64,000 bases of DNA, taken from positions 142,049,070-142,113,069 of the forward strand of contig OX424576.1 of the NCBI GenBank assembly GCA_949152435.1, read 5' to 3'. The notes below the pieces were generated by a model that was not told where the DNA came from, made no database searches, and saw nothing but the letters and a program-made list of their open reading frames with translations. Origin of the DNA: Gastracanthus pulcherrimus (lineage: Eukaryota > Arthropoda > Insecta > Hymenoptera > Pteromalidae). The position numbers were made by a program, and so were the translations under genes. Positions 14,090 to 26,923 of the stretch are shown here, in pieces (the stretch's first letter is position 1; every line of letters begins with the position of its first letter).

Positions 14090-15990
14090 CGGCTTCACAT
14101 CGTTTTGACTTGTATACATGCATTTTGGAGTTTCTTCTGTGAGCTGAAAAAAATATTTGTCAGGATTTATTCATTAATTCAACACAAATACACCTATATT
14201 TCCATGTATTGATACACAAAAATGACTATTTCTGTTTGTATATTGGGGTCACATTCAAGTTTTTTAATGAAAATAGAGAAAAGTTTGTAAACAAACATTT
14301 AATTTTTCTACAAAAATGGCTAGTTTTGTTACATTAAACACTATAGTAAACATGATAATTTTAACATAAACGCGATTATTTCCCCTACATGTAAACATAA
14401 ATTATCGTATAATTTTATGTATGCAACTTGTAATTTCTTTCATACAACTTTTTTCAATAGTATTTTTTTAATCAAGTCTCTTTACTATTCCTAAGTAGAA
14501 AAAGGCTAGATATGACGGACCCGCCATAAAATTAGCTCAAGAACTCGTTTAAAGATTGACGCTATCGAATACTAAAATAACGCATTGTTTTGTATGATTT
14601 TGAATTATATATATGTTCTGAAAAATGGCCTATCAATATCGTCGGAAACTATATAATTATTAGTAATATTCCGAAACAAATAAAATACCATTAATTAGTA
14701 TTTATATCTTTATCTTGTGGTTTACTATATTTTAATATTCCTTTTAAATAAAATATAAACTAATGTTTCTTTGAATTGAATAATATTTTAATCAAATCAT
14801 ATAGTTTAAGAAACTCTTCGTTGCTTATTCTATTTTCAGATTTTGCAGCCTATTTTTAACACATTAATAAATATTGCTTACTCAAATAAGGAAACTCAAA
14901 TGTTTATCTTTTAGACTTAACAAAGACTGACTATCTAAATGAATACAAGTGTTTGGTAAATAACGAAGTGCTCCAACGTAAATATTGGACCATTTTTTAT
15001 TTATAGTTATGATCTTCACTTATAACACTTTAGTTATGAGACTTACTCTTTGAGAGTTTAGTATAATTTGCTAAATTATAATAGTAAAGGGTATGAATTA
15101 GAAAAATGTAAACAAACAAAATTAAGATCCTTGTAAGTTCTTCAACAAATCGATGTTCCTTTCAAAGAGTAACACGCTTCATATTTCTGAAAAAAAATTG
15201 ATTTATTTATTATTACTATAATTTATTAATTGATACAAACTTAAGAAAAACATTTTTTCCCAAATCTGTGATTAACAATCATCAACAAATTTAAAATAAT
15301 TATTTAAACTCTACCTCATATGATACAGCATCAACAGGAGATAAAATTACGCACTATACTAATATATTTAATAATTTCGTATTTCTCAAAAAATACGCAT
15401 CAAAATCAAATTTCTTTTTTAGGGTCGCTTTGTTTACGTACAATACATAGCGGAACACTCGAATTATTATCAGTATAGATAATTAGTAATTACGTGATTA
15501 TGCTAATTTGAAATTCTGATAACAAGTCGACGGTTCCACTATATATTTTACATAAATATTATTTTAGCAAAACGAAATTTTCGAATATATTTATCGGCTG
15601 GTAAAGTAGGGCTGACATATTCTCTTAACCCACCGTGTGCAATAGGGATATGTATGACTCCAACAATTTTTCGAACGCGTGACTCTGAGAAATAAGAAGG
15701 ATAATATGGTCCTCATTTTAGAAAAAATCTTAGTAATATAAATAATTAAGAATTTCTTATATTTTTTAAAAGCCAAAAATGACTGATATATTAAAATACG
15801 GAACTAGCAGAGAAACACATTGCATACAAGTCATTAAAAAAAATATATATTAATAATTATTACTAGATTATCATAAAAAAACAGCTAATTATGAAAAAAA
15901 TAAATTTTCTATCTTCTTTAAAAAGCCTCAAAATCTGCTCTTACCACTAACTCCTGAAAAGAAGCAGCGCATTGTCATCGCAAAACATTG
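14090..15990. other. AT-rich intergenic DNA, no gene seen
   Basis: No frame with protein character, no clear repeat pair, no microsatellite longer than about 20 bases. Confidence 0.5.
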
Positions 15991-16013
15991 CGAAATCGCT
16001 AGCAGTGGCTCGC

Positions 16014-16134
<121 letters not shown>

Positions 16135-16640
16135 AGTATGTATATATATGAATATATATATCGAAGCTTTCGCCGCATGATACACGTGCTGAGTGTCACG
16201 TGTGCTCGAGCGCGACAGAGCCGGGCTTCGGCTTCGGCTTCGGCTACTTATTAGGATCCGCGTAAACAAGTTTATTATCGCGCGTTTAAACCGGATTCGT
16301 CACTCGCTCGCCTGCTCGCGACACCGCCTTCGGATTCAAACGGCTTTCTGGCCTTGGCGCGGTGTCACGGAGATTCCGAATTCTTACGATTCTGTGCGTG
16401 TACGCGATGCATCGAGCGTTGATCCGAATTTTTTTTCGTATGATTTTTTAGTATTTTATTTTTTTGGCTGAAAAAAGTGCAGACAAGGAGTAAACTCAAC
16501 TTTTTGAAACATGGAAGCCACGATCACATCTCTTTACGGCATTTTAAATTATTTAAGGAATAATTGTTTATTTTTAAAAGAGTTTAAGATCATAAACGTA
16601 AATGTGGATGAAACGATAGAAATTATTTGTTATTTACGTA

Positions 16641-16850
16641 GGGGTGGTCGATGACTCAAGTGGTAAACGCGTAACTCGTAAGACAACGGCCGATCAAACG
16701 GGGCGTGGCTTCGAATCCCCGTCAGTCCAAATTTTTCGTGGACATTTTGAGAAAATGCTTTTCCGGATTTTTCGATGGCGGAGATCGGGCCTGCAACCCG
16801 CTACCTGCTTAAGGGCGGTAATGCCCGTTTAAGTAATAAAAGAAAAAAAA
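16641..16850 (+). mobile_element. tRNA-derived SINE
   Basis: The 5' part carries RNA polymerase III promoter boxes: box A-like TGACTCAAGTGGTAAACGCG (16651-16670) and box B-like GGCTTCGAATCC (16706-16717), at tRNA-like spacing. A non-tRNA body follows (TTTTCGTGGACATTTTGAGA, then GCGGAGATCGGGCCTGCAAC) and the copy ends in an A-rich tail (16838-16850). TACGTA flanks both edges (16635-16640 and 16851-16856), a likely target duplication. It is not a functional tRNA gene: the pairing is poor and the body continues past the acceptor. Confidence 0.7.
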
Positions 16851-16914
16851 TACGTAAACGAAATTAACACATTCTAATGGCATGAATGTTTGTAATATTC
16901 TAATATCTGCGTAT

Positions 16915-17706
16915 AAGGTAGTGTGATCGAATTGGGGTCAGGGAGCTCAAATATAAATCAGTAGAACTTTTCAAACTGGGTGCGTAAAACCAAAGTGTAA
17001 AAAATCAAAGTATAGCATTACTTGTCAGTTAGTTAAATTGCACATACAAATACGTCGTTCATTGACGAAAAATGACGTGTGAAATTGCAATGTTATTTTA
17101 GTCGCGAATTATTTACAATAAATTTAGTGAATATGCTGCGTCCAACGTGAGTCGGATTATAACCTGCGTTATAGACGTAGCAAATTTCCTAGCCATGTTA
17201 GTACTGTATCTAAGCTGAATGCATTAAAGTAATAGGGGAATTTTATGTTTCACAATAATTTTACAATTTCTGCAGTAATAAACGCGAAATCAAAACAATT
17301 CCGAAATTCGCCTTAAATTCAGCTGCATATAAACAGTTTCTCTTAAAATAAATGTATAAAATAGTATATGAACTGTTTCAAGTATCTACGGACTCTATTT
17401 ATGAGATAATCGTGACAAACTATTTTTGACCCCAACCTCAAAAAGTTGTACTGTTTACCAGTAGGATTTTTATACTTACAAAATTATAAATTCACTTTGT
17501 TTAACGTAGGTCGGTTTACAACGTCCATTGAATGTAGCGATATTACGAAAATATTTTTTAGATTCATTTAGATAAAGATTTTTTAACTAAGAACCCCGAG
17601 CTTAATTTAGGAATCCGCCATTGGTTGGTGAGTTAACGTACCCAACTCGAAAAATTCAACTGATTCACATTTGACCACCTTGACCCGAATTCAATCACCT
17701 TTCCTT
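16915..17706. mobile_element. Foldback non-autonomous transposon, about 790 bp
   Basis: The left arm (AAGG.., with GAATTGGGGTCA at 16929-16940 and AATCAGTAGAACTTTTCAAA) is mirrored by the right arm ending CCTT at 17706 (complement: GAATTCGGGTCAAGGTGG and AATCAGTTGAATTTTTCGAG). The similarity extends over about 65 bp. An internal direct repeat (AACGTGAGTCGG near 17145 and AACGTAGGTCGG near 17503) adds complexity. No transposase frame. Confidence 0.6.
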
Positions 17707-17787
17707 AAATATTATAAATCGACTATATTAACTCAAAATTTATAAAATGTATACGTAAACAATTTTAATAGTACATTATGCATCAAG

Positions 17788-17882
17788 GGAGTAAAGTGGG
17801 CAATGTACGCACTGTGTGACGTTGCCGACCGAGCGAAGCGAGGTCGGCATTTCACACAGTGCATGCTTGCCTACTGTACTCC
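17788..17882. mobile_element. 95-bp near-perfect hairpin element
   Basis: GGAGTAAAGTGGGCAATG at the left mirrors the right end TTGCCTACTGTACTCC. The inner stem GCACTGTGTGA / TCACACAGTGC and the core GCCGACC-gagcgaagcga-GGTCGGC pair around an 11-base loop. CpG-rich in AT-rich DNA. It may be a miniature transposon or a structured RNA; the two cannot be separated here. Confidence 0.6.
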
Positions 17883-17899
17883 AGAGGTGCGTATACTAC

Positions 17900-18150
17900 T
17901 TTTCACCACACCCCCGTAAAGAAATGACTGTACGCATCTCAGCAGGCCGTACAGTACCCCATGCTCTGCCTAGAAGTAAAGTGACTTGTGTACGCGCGAC
18001 GCGCTGTTTTACCGCTCGAGACGCAGTCGAGAGCGGAAAAAGGCGCATCGCGCATGCGCAAGTCACTTTATTCCCTAGGCAGTCCATGCGGTACTGTACG
18101 GCCTGCTGAGAGGGCGCACAGTCAGTACTTTACGCGCAGTGTGGTGAAAA
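17900..18150. mobile_element. Foldback element with about 105-bp inverted arms
   Basis: TTTTCACCACAC at 17900 is mirrored by GTGTGGTGAAAA ending at 18150. Within the arms CTCAGCAGGCCGTACAGTAC and TAAAGTGACTTG pair with their complements on the right. The loop is short (about 18000-18045). It lies 17 bp after another hairpin. Confidence 0.7.
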
Positions 18151-18159
18151 AATATAAAA

Positions 18160-21100
18160 ATTAAAAAAATTTTTAGAAAATCCGTTACAGTAGGATGTAC
18201 TTAGGTTACCTGTAAATTAAAAATAAATAGTAATATTTATAGAGTTTCAAAGCACTAAGTTCACATAAATTTAAGGATTCGTTTAATTTTTTTTCAGGTT
18301 CTTAAATACTTATAAAGTACATTCATATTTTCTAATTGTAAGATGAATTATAATACAAATTTTAATTAAAATATGAGAAAATTAGATTTATAGAGGACCA
18401 ATACTATGAATGACTTTACAGGAAATCATTATACCGATCTTCCTCTAATTGAAATTCAAAAATCGGTGTATGTACGTCATCGTGTAATTGTGTTTCAAGA
18501 AAAGCTGACTGATCGTATTTACTTACTTGGTCAATCAGTATGATAAATTGTACATTTGTACACCTAAAGTCAACGATTCTTAAAACTGAATGAACCGCGT
18601 AAACTCCCAACGATTGAATCCGATGATTGATCCCCATCATTTCTCAGTACTCAATTTATTTCTTATTAAATATCACACATGTGTGCTGTTGATTAATTAA
18701 TATCAATCAAGGTCTTACTTTGAAATATTGTACATACTGTTTGAATAATTGTATAAAAATCTCTGTAAGTCGACGTCGATTTTGACATGATAATAAAAAT
18801 GGAAATGAAGGATTTTTAATTGTTTAACTTTAGCTGTATATAAAAATGGAGACAAAGTATGATGGAAATGGCATGTTCTTTGTCAATTGTAGTAGGTAAA
18901 TATGTGAAAAACTTAATAGTTTTGAATTGTATGCTTTGTTTATATCTCAAAGGTAATTTACTCCACAAAAGCTGATCATGATTACAAATGTTCTGTCGTC
19001 TTAACTATATTTTTGAGAATCTAATCATTAAATTTCTGACATAATCATATTGTAATAATATATAAAGTTAAAGAAAAATACAGACTGTTCCAGTTGTATG
19101 CAAACATAAGATTATATGTATTTTTTTGTAACCTAATAAATTTAATAGTTCTGTACACTTACGTGTTTAAGCTACCTTGAAACACGTTAAAAAGTTTACG
19201 TGATTTTTAAGTCGTACATTTACGTACCTCAAATATATACATGAACGATTTTTAAACGATGCTACGGAATATGAAAATAAAACGCAAAATTGAAAACAAT
19301 TTTTCACAGGAATCTATTAAAATAAATTTTATACGAATTAATAGTTTTAATTTCTTTAATATATTTGTTGCTATTAAAATCTTTTATTTAATACGATAAT
19401 CATCAAGCAAAAAATGTTTTACAAAACAATTTTAAATAGTACTATTTTAAATAACAATATAATTACGCTGATACAACAGTTAATTATAGTTACTTAATTT
19501 TTTGCTTATTAGCATTACTTGAGGATTACAAAGGTAGTTTACTATCGATATACACATTTGAAGAATCGTGACTTCAAAAAGTAGCAATTTGCTGCAATTA
19601 TATTTGACGTCGGTGCATGAAAATAACTTAATACAAAATTTTCTGTCGAGTCTTTTTCCTAAGCCGATAATTCTTATTGGCAACTATGAAATATCATTAA
19701 TATAGAAAATCTTTCCAATATACTCTTATTTAAAAAATATATTAGTAACCGTACACAACAAAAATTTGGCTGTATTAAAACAAAAATGAATTTTGAAGAA
19801 TATGTTTATTATATTTATAAATCAACATTTATTAAGTCCAATATAATCAAAGATATTATATAATGCAAATGCAAGAACTGTACAAACATGAAAATTTGAG
19901 CGGAAAAGTATCACATTACAGTTGTGCGTAAACGTTTGGTTAATGCATCGAAAGGTTCATTACCCTGCTTTCGCTACCCGTATAATGCTTTCAAAAGTTA
20001 AGTGTAACAAATCAGACGTTCTAAAAATTCGTATAATGACATTATAAATATTATTTTCAGAATAATTTTTCACCTAATTAAGATATTTTTTCAGCTTTAT
20101 TCAGCTTCACTTATATTACACCATATTTTGTTAAACTCAAACTATACTTTTTGACCCATTTATATGCAATTTGCAAATCAGACATTAAGATTTTAACTGC
20201 GTTATTTCATGCTATTCCAAATAAACAATAAACGGAAGTCATTAGGAATTAAAGTTCTATTGTCAAGCCGAGCGACGACAGTCGCATTACGGCTATGACA
20301 TTATAATGACGAGTTTTTCACACTTGTTTTATCTCCTTTGCTTTCCGAGATAATTGATAGAGTGCACATTTCCTCTAATTTCACTATCTTTAGAAAGAAT
20401 TGGAATTGTGCAATATTGTGCCTCTTTTCTATTGCATGCATAATGTTGCATTGTAAAGCTGAATACAAATTGGGGAATAATCTTATTTGAATATCAAGGT
20501 ACCTAACTTACAACTAAATATAATAATTAAATTATTAAAATATTAAATAATCAAACTAACAATATTAAAAAAATATAAATTGCAAATATTACATGCGATA
20601 CTAAGGATGTATTTTATTTTTTTCATTTAACTAACTTGCGTATAATTAAATGTTTATACAGTACGTCTTCATAACTATAAGAGCCCCAGAAATTTGCACG
20701 TTTCAATGTTTGTATGATACATTTTTTTTAAAAACTTGTAGCTTTGGAAGAAAAAATCCGAGAATAATTTTACAAAAAGCAAACAAAAGGAAAATGTATT
20801 CTCTTTAAAACGATACCAGAATTTTTTCTACGTTAACTTATGACAAATTCACGGATGGTGTAAACAAAATTTGAAAACTAGATACAAAATTTACATTGAT
20901 TTAAATGGGTCTAAAAATTTAAAATGTTTCTATAGGTATGAAACAATGATAACTTCTTTAATGTTGATGTGTAAGAAGTATTCTAGTAATGTTTTAAAGA
21001 GAATACTTTTTCCTTTCATTTGCTTTTTGAGACGCACTGTATATATGAAATAAAAACTTCATGTTTAATGAAGTAAAGATATCTAGATATAGCTTCCCTT

Positions 21101-22020
21101 TCTCAGATATACGAGTCGTAACTACTGTACTTGTTCATCGAGGAAAGAATGTATGTAAGTGTCACGAAGAGCAGATGTTTCGGCTTTTCTTTTCCTTTAA
21201 CACCGCAGAACAAATACTTCGCTTATTTGGGTAAGCGTCATTTCTCGGTCATAGTCACTTGGTTCTTATTCCAATAAATATCGGTGAACTCATCGACAAA
21301 TGAAGCGGTTATTATTTTATCACTCCAGTTCCTTAACCTTTTTCACAAGAGGAGATTGTTATATTAACGGCATACAGCTGAATAAGAACACGTTTGGGTA
21401 CAAAATTATAATTTGGAAAGATTAATTAATTTTCTACATTTTATTGCCAATAGGAAAGAGAAATGCTATAACAAATGCAATAATCTTTTTGTCACTGTAA
21501 AATAATGGTAATATGGAAATTAATGCCACTTTATAGTGAGTGAACGGTTATATATTATTTATAGATATTAATTGGTAAAATTGATTTTCTTTATTTTTAT
21601 TATTTAACCTTAAATGAAATTTGAAAAATAAAGAAACCCTGATATCTCTCCCCTATTATCTACAAACGCCTTTTTGTATTTACGATTGTAAATAATAACA
21701 ATCATTATAATTTTTTTATTTTATCACGATTCACCGAGTTTTCATACAGTTTATGCAATCGCAGTTGAAATCATAATAGCTCGCGATGAGCTCATCAACA
21801 TTTTAAATTGATTTCGCAGTACAATGTACAAGCCACTGGCAAGCAAAGTCTAAAAAACACTGCAATAATTCCCGATGCCGTAATTCATTTCACGAATCGA
21901 TTAACCGCTCAATAATAGCCGACTCTGCATCTGCCAAACAGAGACAAAAAAGCACCCGTCACGAAATACATATATCTATGATCCTTGGAACATCCATTCA
22001 GCCACATATCCACACTTGAA
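18160..22020. other. AT-rich intergenic DNA, no gene seen
   Basis: About 3.9 kb with no frame of protein character, no long repeat and no CpG island. The small open frames (18416-18640, 19480-19683, 20871-21053) look like chance. Confidence 0.5.
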
Positions 22021-22240
22021 GTTCCAAAATGTGTCACGCGCGCCGTGCATCTCGCGCGAACAGAAATGCGTGAGTCGGCGATTTATATTGCGTCTGACAT
22101 TTTCTAAATGCATGTAATACATGCGATTCGAGCTTCGGCACAATCGAATCAGCGCGCGTGATTCGATCTCGTGACATTCCTAAGCATTTCTCTTTGCGCG
22201 TGAGCGTGCATTTGTTTATGAATTTACTGTGATTTGATGA
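22020..22240. promoter_or_regulatory. Small CpG-rich patch
   Basis: gtcacgcgcgccgtgcatct and nearby CG-rich words stand out against AT-rich DNA, about 110 bp before a (CT)n tract. Possible regulatory DNA only. Confidence 0.2.
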
Positions 22241-22354
22241 ACGAATCGGAGTCAATTGAAAAGCTTTTCGTTTGTTCCTCTTTTTTACGATGATATAATG
22301 TTGTTTGTTTTATTTTCGTCATCCTCGTGCTGCTCAACGAGAAGTAATCTGCTC

Positions 22355-22356
22355 TT

Positions 22357-22399
<43 letters not shown>

Positions 22400-22440
22400 T
22401 TCTCACTCTCTCTCTCTCTCTCTCTCATGCTCTCTCTCTC
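22355..22440. repeat. (CT)n microsatellite
   Basis: Interrupted CTCTCT repeat, about 85 bp. Leucine/serine frames across it are artefacts. Confidence 0.92.
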
Positions 22441-22499
22441 ACTGTGTGTGGATAACAAGCGATTTATCGAGTCACGGGATTCGCGTTATTAGATTTTTA

Positions 22500-23985
22500 T
22501 TATTTCAGCGCGTGGACTTTGCTCCGATGAGTTAACCCCACTTGGCTGTCCAAAGAGAATTTGGATTCTACATGGTAAATAAAAATGAATTTATTGGGTG
22601 GAAAATAGGTCGCGTGTATATTTTATTTGACGGAAATACCGTACATTTGGATTTGGATTATTCGGTTGCTTGTAAAAATAATTATGTTTTTCAATAATAT
22701 TTGTTTTTAACAACAAGCATTTACTATTAATTGGTGTTTATCAAACATTATAATGGATGTTGTTTATAAAAAATTTAAAAGTAAAGTAAATATTTACACA
22801 GTGAAAAAGTTGTAAAAAATGTATGTTTGGAGAAAATGTAAAACTTGAACAAAACTGTAATCATATTATTATTCCAAATTTTCTTTAACTTTATAAACTT
22901 TATTTAAAACTTGTAAACAAACTTTTGCCTAAATATAACTATTTACTTATACCCATTTTAATTGTTAAGAAAACTGCAAAAGTGTCTATAACAAATTACG
23001 GTTTATGAGTTTTCTAACATTTAAAGGACTTGTTTCGCTTCTGAGGTAATAATTTATTTAGCTGGAAGCCGTAAGAAATGAATTACAATGAAAATTGACG
23101 CAAATCAAGCCTAAATATTTATACAACTCCGTCCGTTTTTCTCACTGTTGAAAAGGAAACGTTTGTTCTTCTCAAACAACTATTTATAGCTTTCTCACCT
23201 GTTATAGTCTGAATTCCGGAAAACCCAAAATGAGAGAAAAGAATTTAATACACAAGTCTGTACACAAAATTAACAATTCGCAGAGTCATTAATTATATCG
23301 CGTACTTTCCCCATTCCGAAAATGGCAAAGTACGACCATTGTAACCCAACCCCAATGCATTGGGGAAAACCCGTGACATCGCATGCCATCGCCGTCATAC
23401 GTGCGAATTCGCGCGCGCTTTCGGATCGAACTGAGAAACATTATAATGCAGGAATTTACAAATGGTACAGATAAATTTATTATTTTTTATTGTACGTACA
23501 TTACGAGTAATAATTATATTTATATAGCAAACATTACCAAATTCATACAGTAAGATTTAATATTCATTATCAGAGAGAAATGGTACATTAAATTAATGAA
23601 TATTTTTTATAAAAACCAAAAAATTACTATAGTCTAGCATTTTTTCTCCAAGGAACGTAAAATCTTCATCATTTACATCAAGGAAAAATTTAAAAAACAT
23701 TTAAGAATTAAATTATGCAGCTAAAATTATTACAATTTTAAGATTTTTTAGTGCTTTAATTACAATTTAATATAGATTTTCTACTACAAAAAAGTAGTTA
23801 AAAAAGTTACTTTGCCAATCCAAATATTTTCCCATGATCTGCATGACATATAGTTTATAAAATGTAATATTATCAGATACATATAGTAAAAACTGACTAT
23901 AAACTTTCTTTCTCTCTATGGGACAAAATCTAGCACATTTTACACATCCTTCTTTAATGTAATATTTGCGACATTTTACAAGCAT
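22500..23985. other. AT-rich intergenic DNA, no gene seen
   Basis: A CpG-containing patch at 23300-23440 includes the perfect palindrome CCCCAATGCATTGGGG (23351-23366) and GTGCGAATTCGC (23401). Otherwise nothing is recognised. Confidence 0.45.
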
Positions 23986-23989
23986 GTAA

Positions 23990-24885
23990 TCATATCACGT
24001 TATTCGGAAAAAATATCTTATTTTTGAGAAAAAAATTGTAAGTAATTCAAATGTAAACATTTAAAACGTAAAAAATCCAAATAAATTGGTTCCAAGGACT
24101 TTTGGGATCGCAAATTACGAATCCCTTGCAAGATTTGCAAATATCAAGGTGGTGGATCCAAAATGGCGGATAAATATTCAAAAATTAAAATTATGAACTG
24201 ATGAAATATGTTCATAGAATATATAATTCGAAATATACATGATTTCATGTAATTTTTTTATTAAACGTAGCTTTCTAAAGATAAAATTGCGCAAGTACAA
24301 TATACCTTCAAAGATCTGACATATTCACGCATTTGTCTTAATAATAATATTTTAATTGACTATTTTTATTAAAGATCACGTGTAGAATATGTCAAAATTT
24401 TGTCAACCGATAAAAGTTTCTAAATGTTCCGGACTCGTTAACAGTACAACCATGCGATTTCTCACGGTGCACATCTCTCGACTCATCTCAAAGACTTCGT
24501 GTAACATGTCTGCTCTCCGAGACGCATGCGAACGAGAGCAAGGCCGTGGTGCCCGAAAAACGCACGCACACCGCCACCCACACGCGTCTGTTGTACTCGC
24601 AGCAAACATTAAAGAAGAAGAAGCAGAAAAAAAGAACGAAGTGAGCCCCCAGAATGGAAAATTTTGCAGACTGTACAAATACTTCGCTCGTGCGCCGCGC
24701 ACGTGCGTTATTGGTCTGGAGCACGTGGGCCCGCTGTTCCCGCACGTTTTTTTTTTTTTTTCATTTCTTCATACAGGGTGTATACATTTACGTGTACAGG
24801 TACGGTGTGCGCGACAATCGAAGCGAGTTTGTGCTATTGGAGCACACGGGTGAGGTCTCGCGTGGAACAGCTGATACGCGCAAGC
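23990..24885 (+). repeat. Left arm of a long inverted repeat (partner 29500-30345)
   Basis: The segment matches the reverse complement of 29500-30345 almost throughout: AAGGTGGTGGATCCAAAATG, TCACGGTGCACATCTCTCGA, GAGCGAGCAAGGCCGTGGTG-type words, GTGAGCCCCCAGAATGGAAA and GTGCTATTGGAGCACACGGG all have counterparts. The inner half is CpG-rich. A 154-codon frame (24389-24853) is interrupted in the partner copy, so it is probably not a gene. Confidence 0.75.
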
Positions 24886-24899
24886 GATGAGCGATGCAA

Positions 24900-25990
24900 T
24901 AGTGGAGCTTTTTGAGGGAGAAAGATTAGATATTCGAATGATGTTGGAGGTTCAGGATAATTCGAGTGGCAATAAATCTGTTGAGCTACATGCCGGAATT
25001 ATTCTACCTGCTATAGGTTAATAATGCTCGATATGGAAAATTGGATACAAACATTACATAAATATTCTATAAATAACTAGCAACTACCAGTCACTTCGTA
25101 ACTAAAGAAAGATAGAGAAACAACATTTATATACGTATATATATATGTACGTATATATAGATATACGCACGTTTTCTTTAACAAATTTTAGACCCGAAAC
25201 TTTGAAAAGGCACATCTTCACGCCGAGCTCTTTCAAGTAATGGATAAATTATTTGCTCTTAACGCATACTCAGAACTGTACAACTATCACAAGATTTGCC
25301 CTTATTCTTTTAAATATATAGATTAGAAATAGGGATTTATTGATCTCTTATTAACATTTATTTGTCGAAGAACAATAAATTCATTCGACAACTATTTTAT
25401 AACTATTTTAATACTTCTTATTATTTGACATGACATGAATCGATAAAAAGCTAGTATTTTACTGATAATGACATATATATTATCTAAAATGACTAAAATT
25501 TTAAATTATTACGTTTGTGTATACAAAAGATAGAGCAGTTGAAAAACAATTTCAAAACACCATGTGTGATTGTTATTGTAAACATCTAAAAATTATACTT
25601 GATAACTACCACAATCTTTTCATAAAAATATTTTTTCTTTCATCTATTGAAAGCAGGGTCTTCGATTATGAGAAACTGATAGAGAGATAAAGGAAAAGTA
25701 AGCCTCATATGAATAATGCACGTAAAAGTCACGTGCGTGTATATAATGGAGATTCTATGAAATTAGCATAATTTCAATCGTCTATGCTTAGGTGTGATTT
25801 CATCGTTCTTTTGTGCTGATGTTGGCAATAGGCAAAGATACTCACATTGAAATTTGTGTAGCACGCACGTCTGGAGGAACCACCGCGAAAAACATACGAT
25901 AAACTCTTCCATTTCAATAGTCAAGAGCCGTAAGCTCTGTGAGAGCTGTTGAATCCTCTTACTCTATCATTAAATATTAAAAAGTTTTTT
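24900..25990. other. AT-rich spacer inside the long inverted repeat, no gene seen
   Basis: AT-rich DNA with a short ATATATAC patch near 25130. No frame or repeat that I can support. Confidence 0.45.
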
Positions 25991-26003
25991 GGATGATTGA
26001 GAA

Positions 26004-26580
26004 GGGAATAGTTAAATATTCGGAAAGATGAAATTGCATAAAAGCAAATTTCGGAAAGATACTTTATAGAAAATGGAAAATTTTGAAAAGTTTAATTCGG
26101 AAAGCAAAAAATTAGGAAAATATTAGTATTGAATATAAAAATATTGAAACACCAAAGTATATAAAGAAATGAATCGGAAGGTTGAAAATATGGAAAATAA
26201 AAATTCGTAGAGCTAAAATATTGAAAATCAATAATTTTATAAATTAAAATATTGAAAATTTGACATGGAACCGCTAACTTAGTAGGGGCAGTAATACCCG
26301 TATATTTACAAAAAAACGAAATTAACAATTTTCAATATTTTAATCTATAAAATTATTGATTTTCAATATTTTGACTCTACGAATTTTTATTTTCCATATT
26401 TTGACCCTTACGAATTTTTTTTTTCTATACGTTGGTCTTTCAATATTGCTATATTCAATACTAATATTATCCGAATTTTTTTCTTTCCGAATGAAACTTT
26501 TCAGAATTTTCCATTTTCCGTAAATATCTTTCCAAATTTTATTTTTATGGATTTTACCTTTCGAATATTTAACTACCCCC
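26004..26580. mobile_element. hAT-like foldback MITE with perfect 8-bp target-site duplication
   Basis: Both flanks read ATTGAGAA (25996-26003 and 26581-26588). The element opens GGGAATAGTTAAATATTCGG and its right end is the complement of GGGGGTAGTTAAATATTCGA. The arms, about 260 bp each, pair along most of their length around a short centre (about 26255-26330). The duplication has the hAT pattern nTnnnnAn. No transposase frame; short frames on both strands are mirror images of each other. Confidence 0.8.
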
Positions 26581-26923
26581 ATTGAGAAAAACGAAAGCTT
26601 TGAATTACTTGCACCGTATTTGTATCAATAGTTATGCTTATGTAATTTGATAAAAAAATTGTAGGTATTAGGTGCAACGATGTTTCATAAACGAAAATGT
26701 TATGAAATTGCGGGTCGCAAAAAGTTGTTGAGAAAATTGCTAGTTTTATATATTTTATAATATAAATTTATAGGCTGCTTATGATTCCACTTGTGCGGTA
26801 ACTTCTTAATGATAATCATGATTTCCTAAAATACATAGTGATATTTCGAGAACAAATTATATTCATCGATTTATAAATCATAAAAATAATTGTTTATCGG
26901 GGGATTCACTTGACTTTGTTTAA

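Noticed and set aside
16641..16730. Functional tRNA gene
   Set aside because: A and B boxes are present but acceptor and anticodon stems do not pair properly, and the sequence continues into a SINE body with an A-rich tail.
24389..24853. 154-codon open frame with Cys/His-rich stretches
   Set aside because: It lies wholly inside a repeat arm; the opposite arm (29500-30345) breaks the frame with indels, and the poly-Phe stretch comes from a T run.
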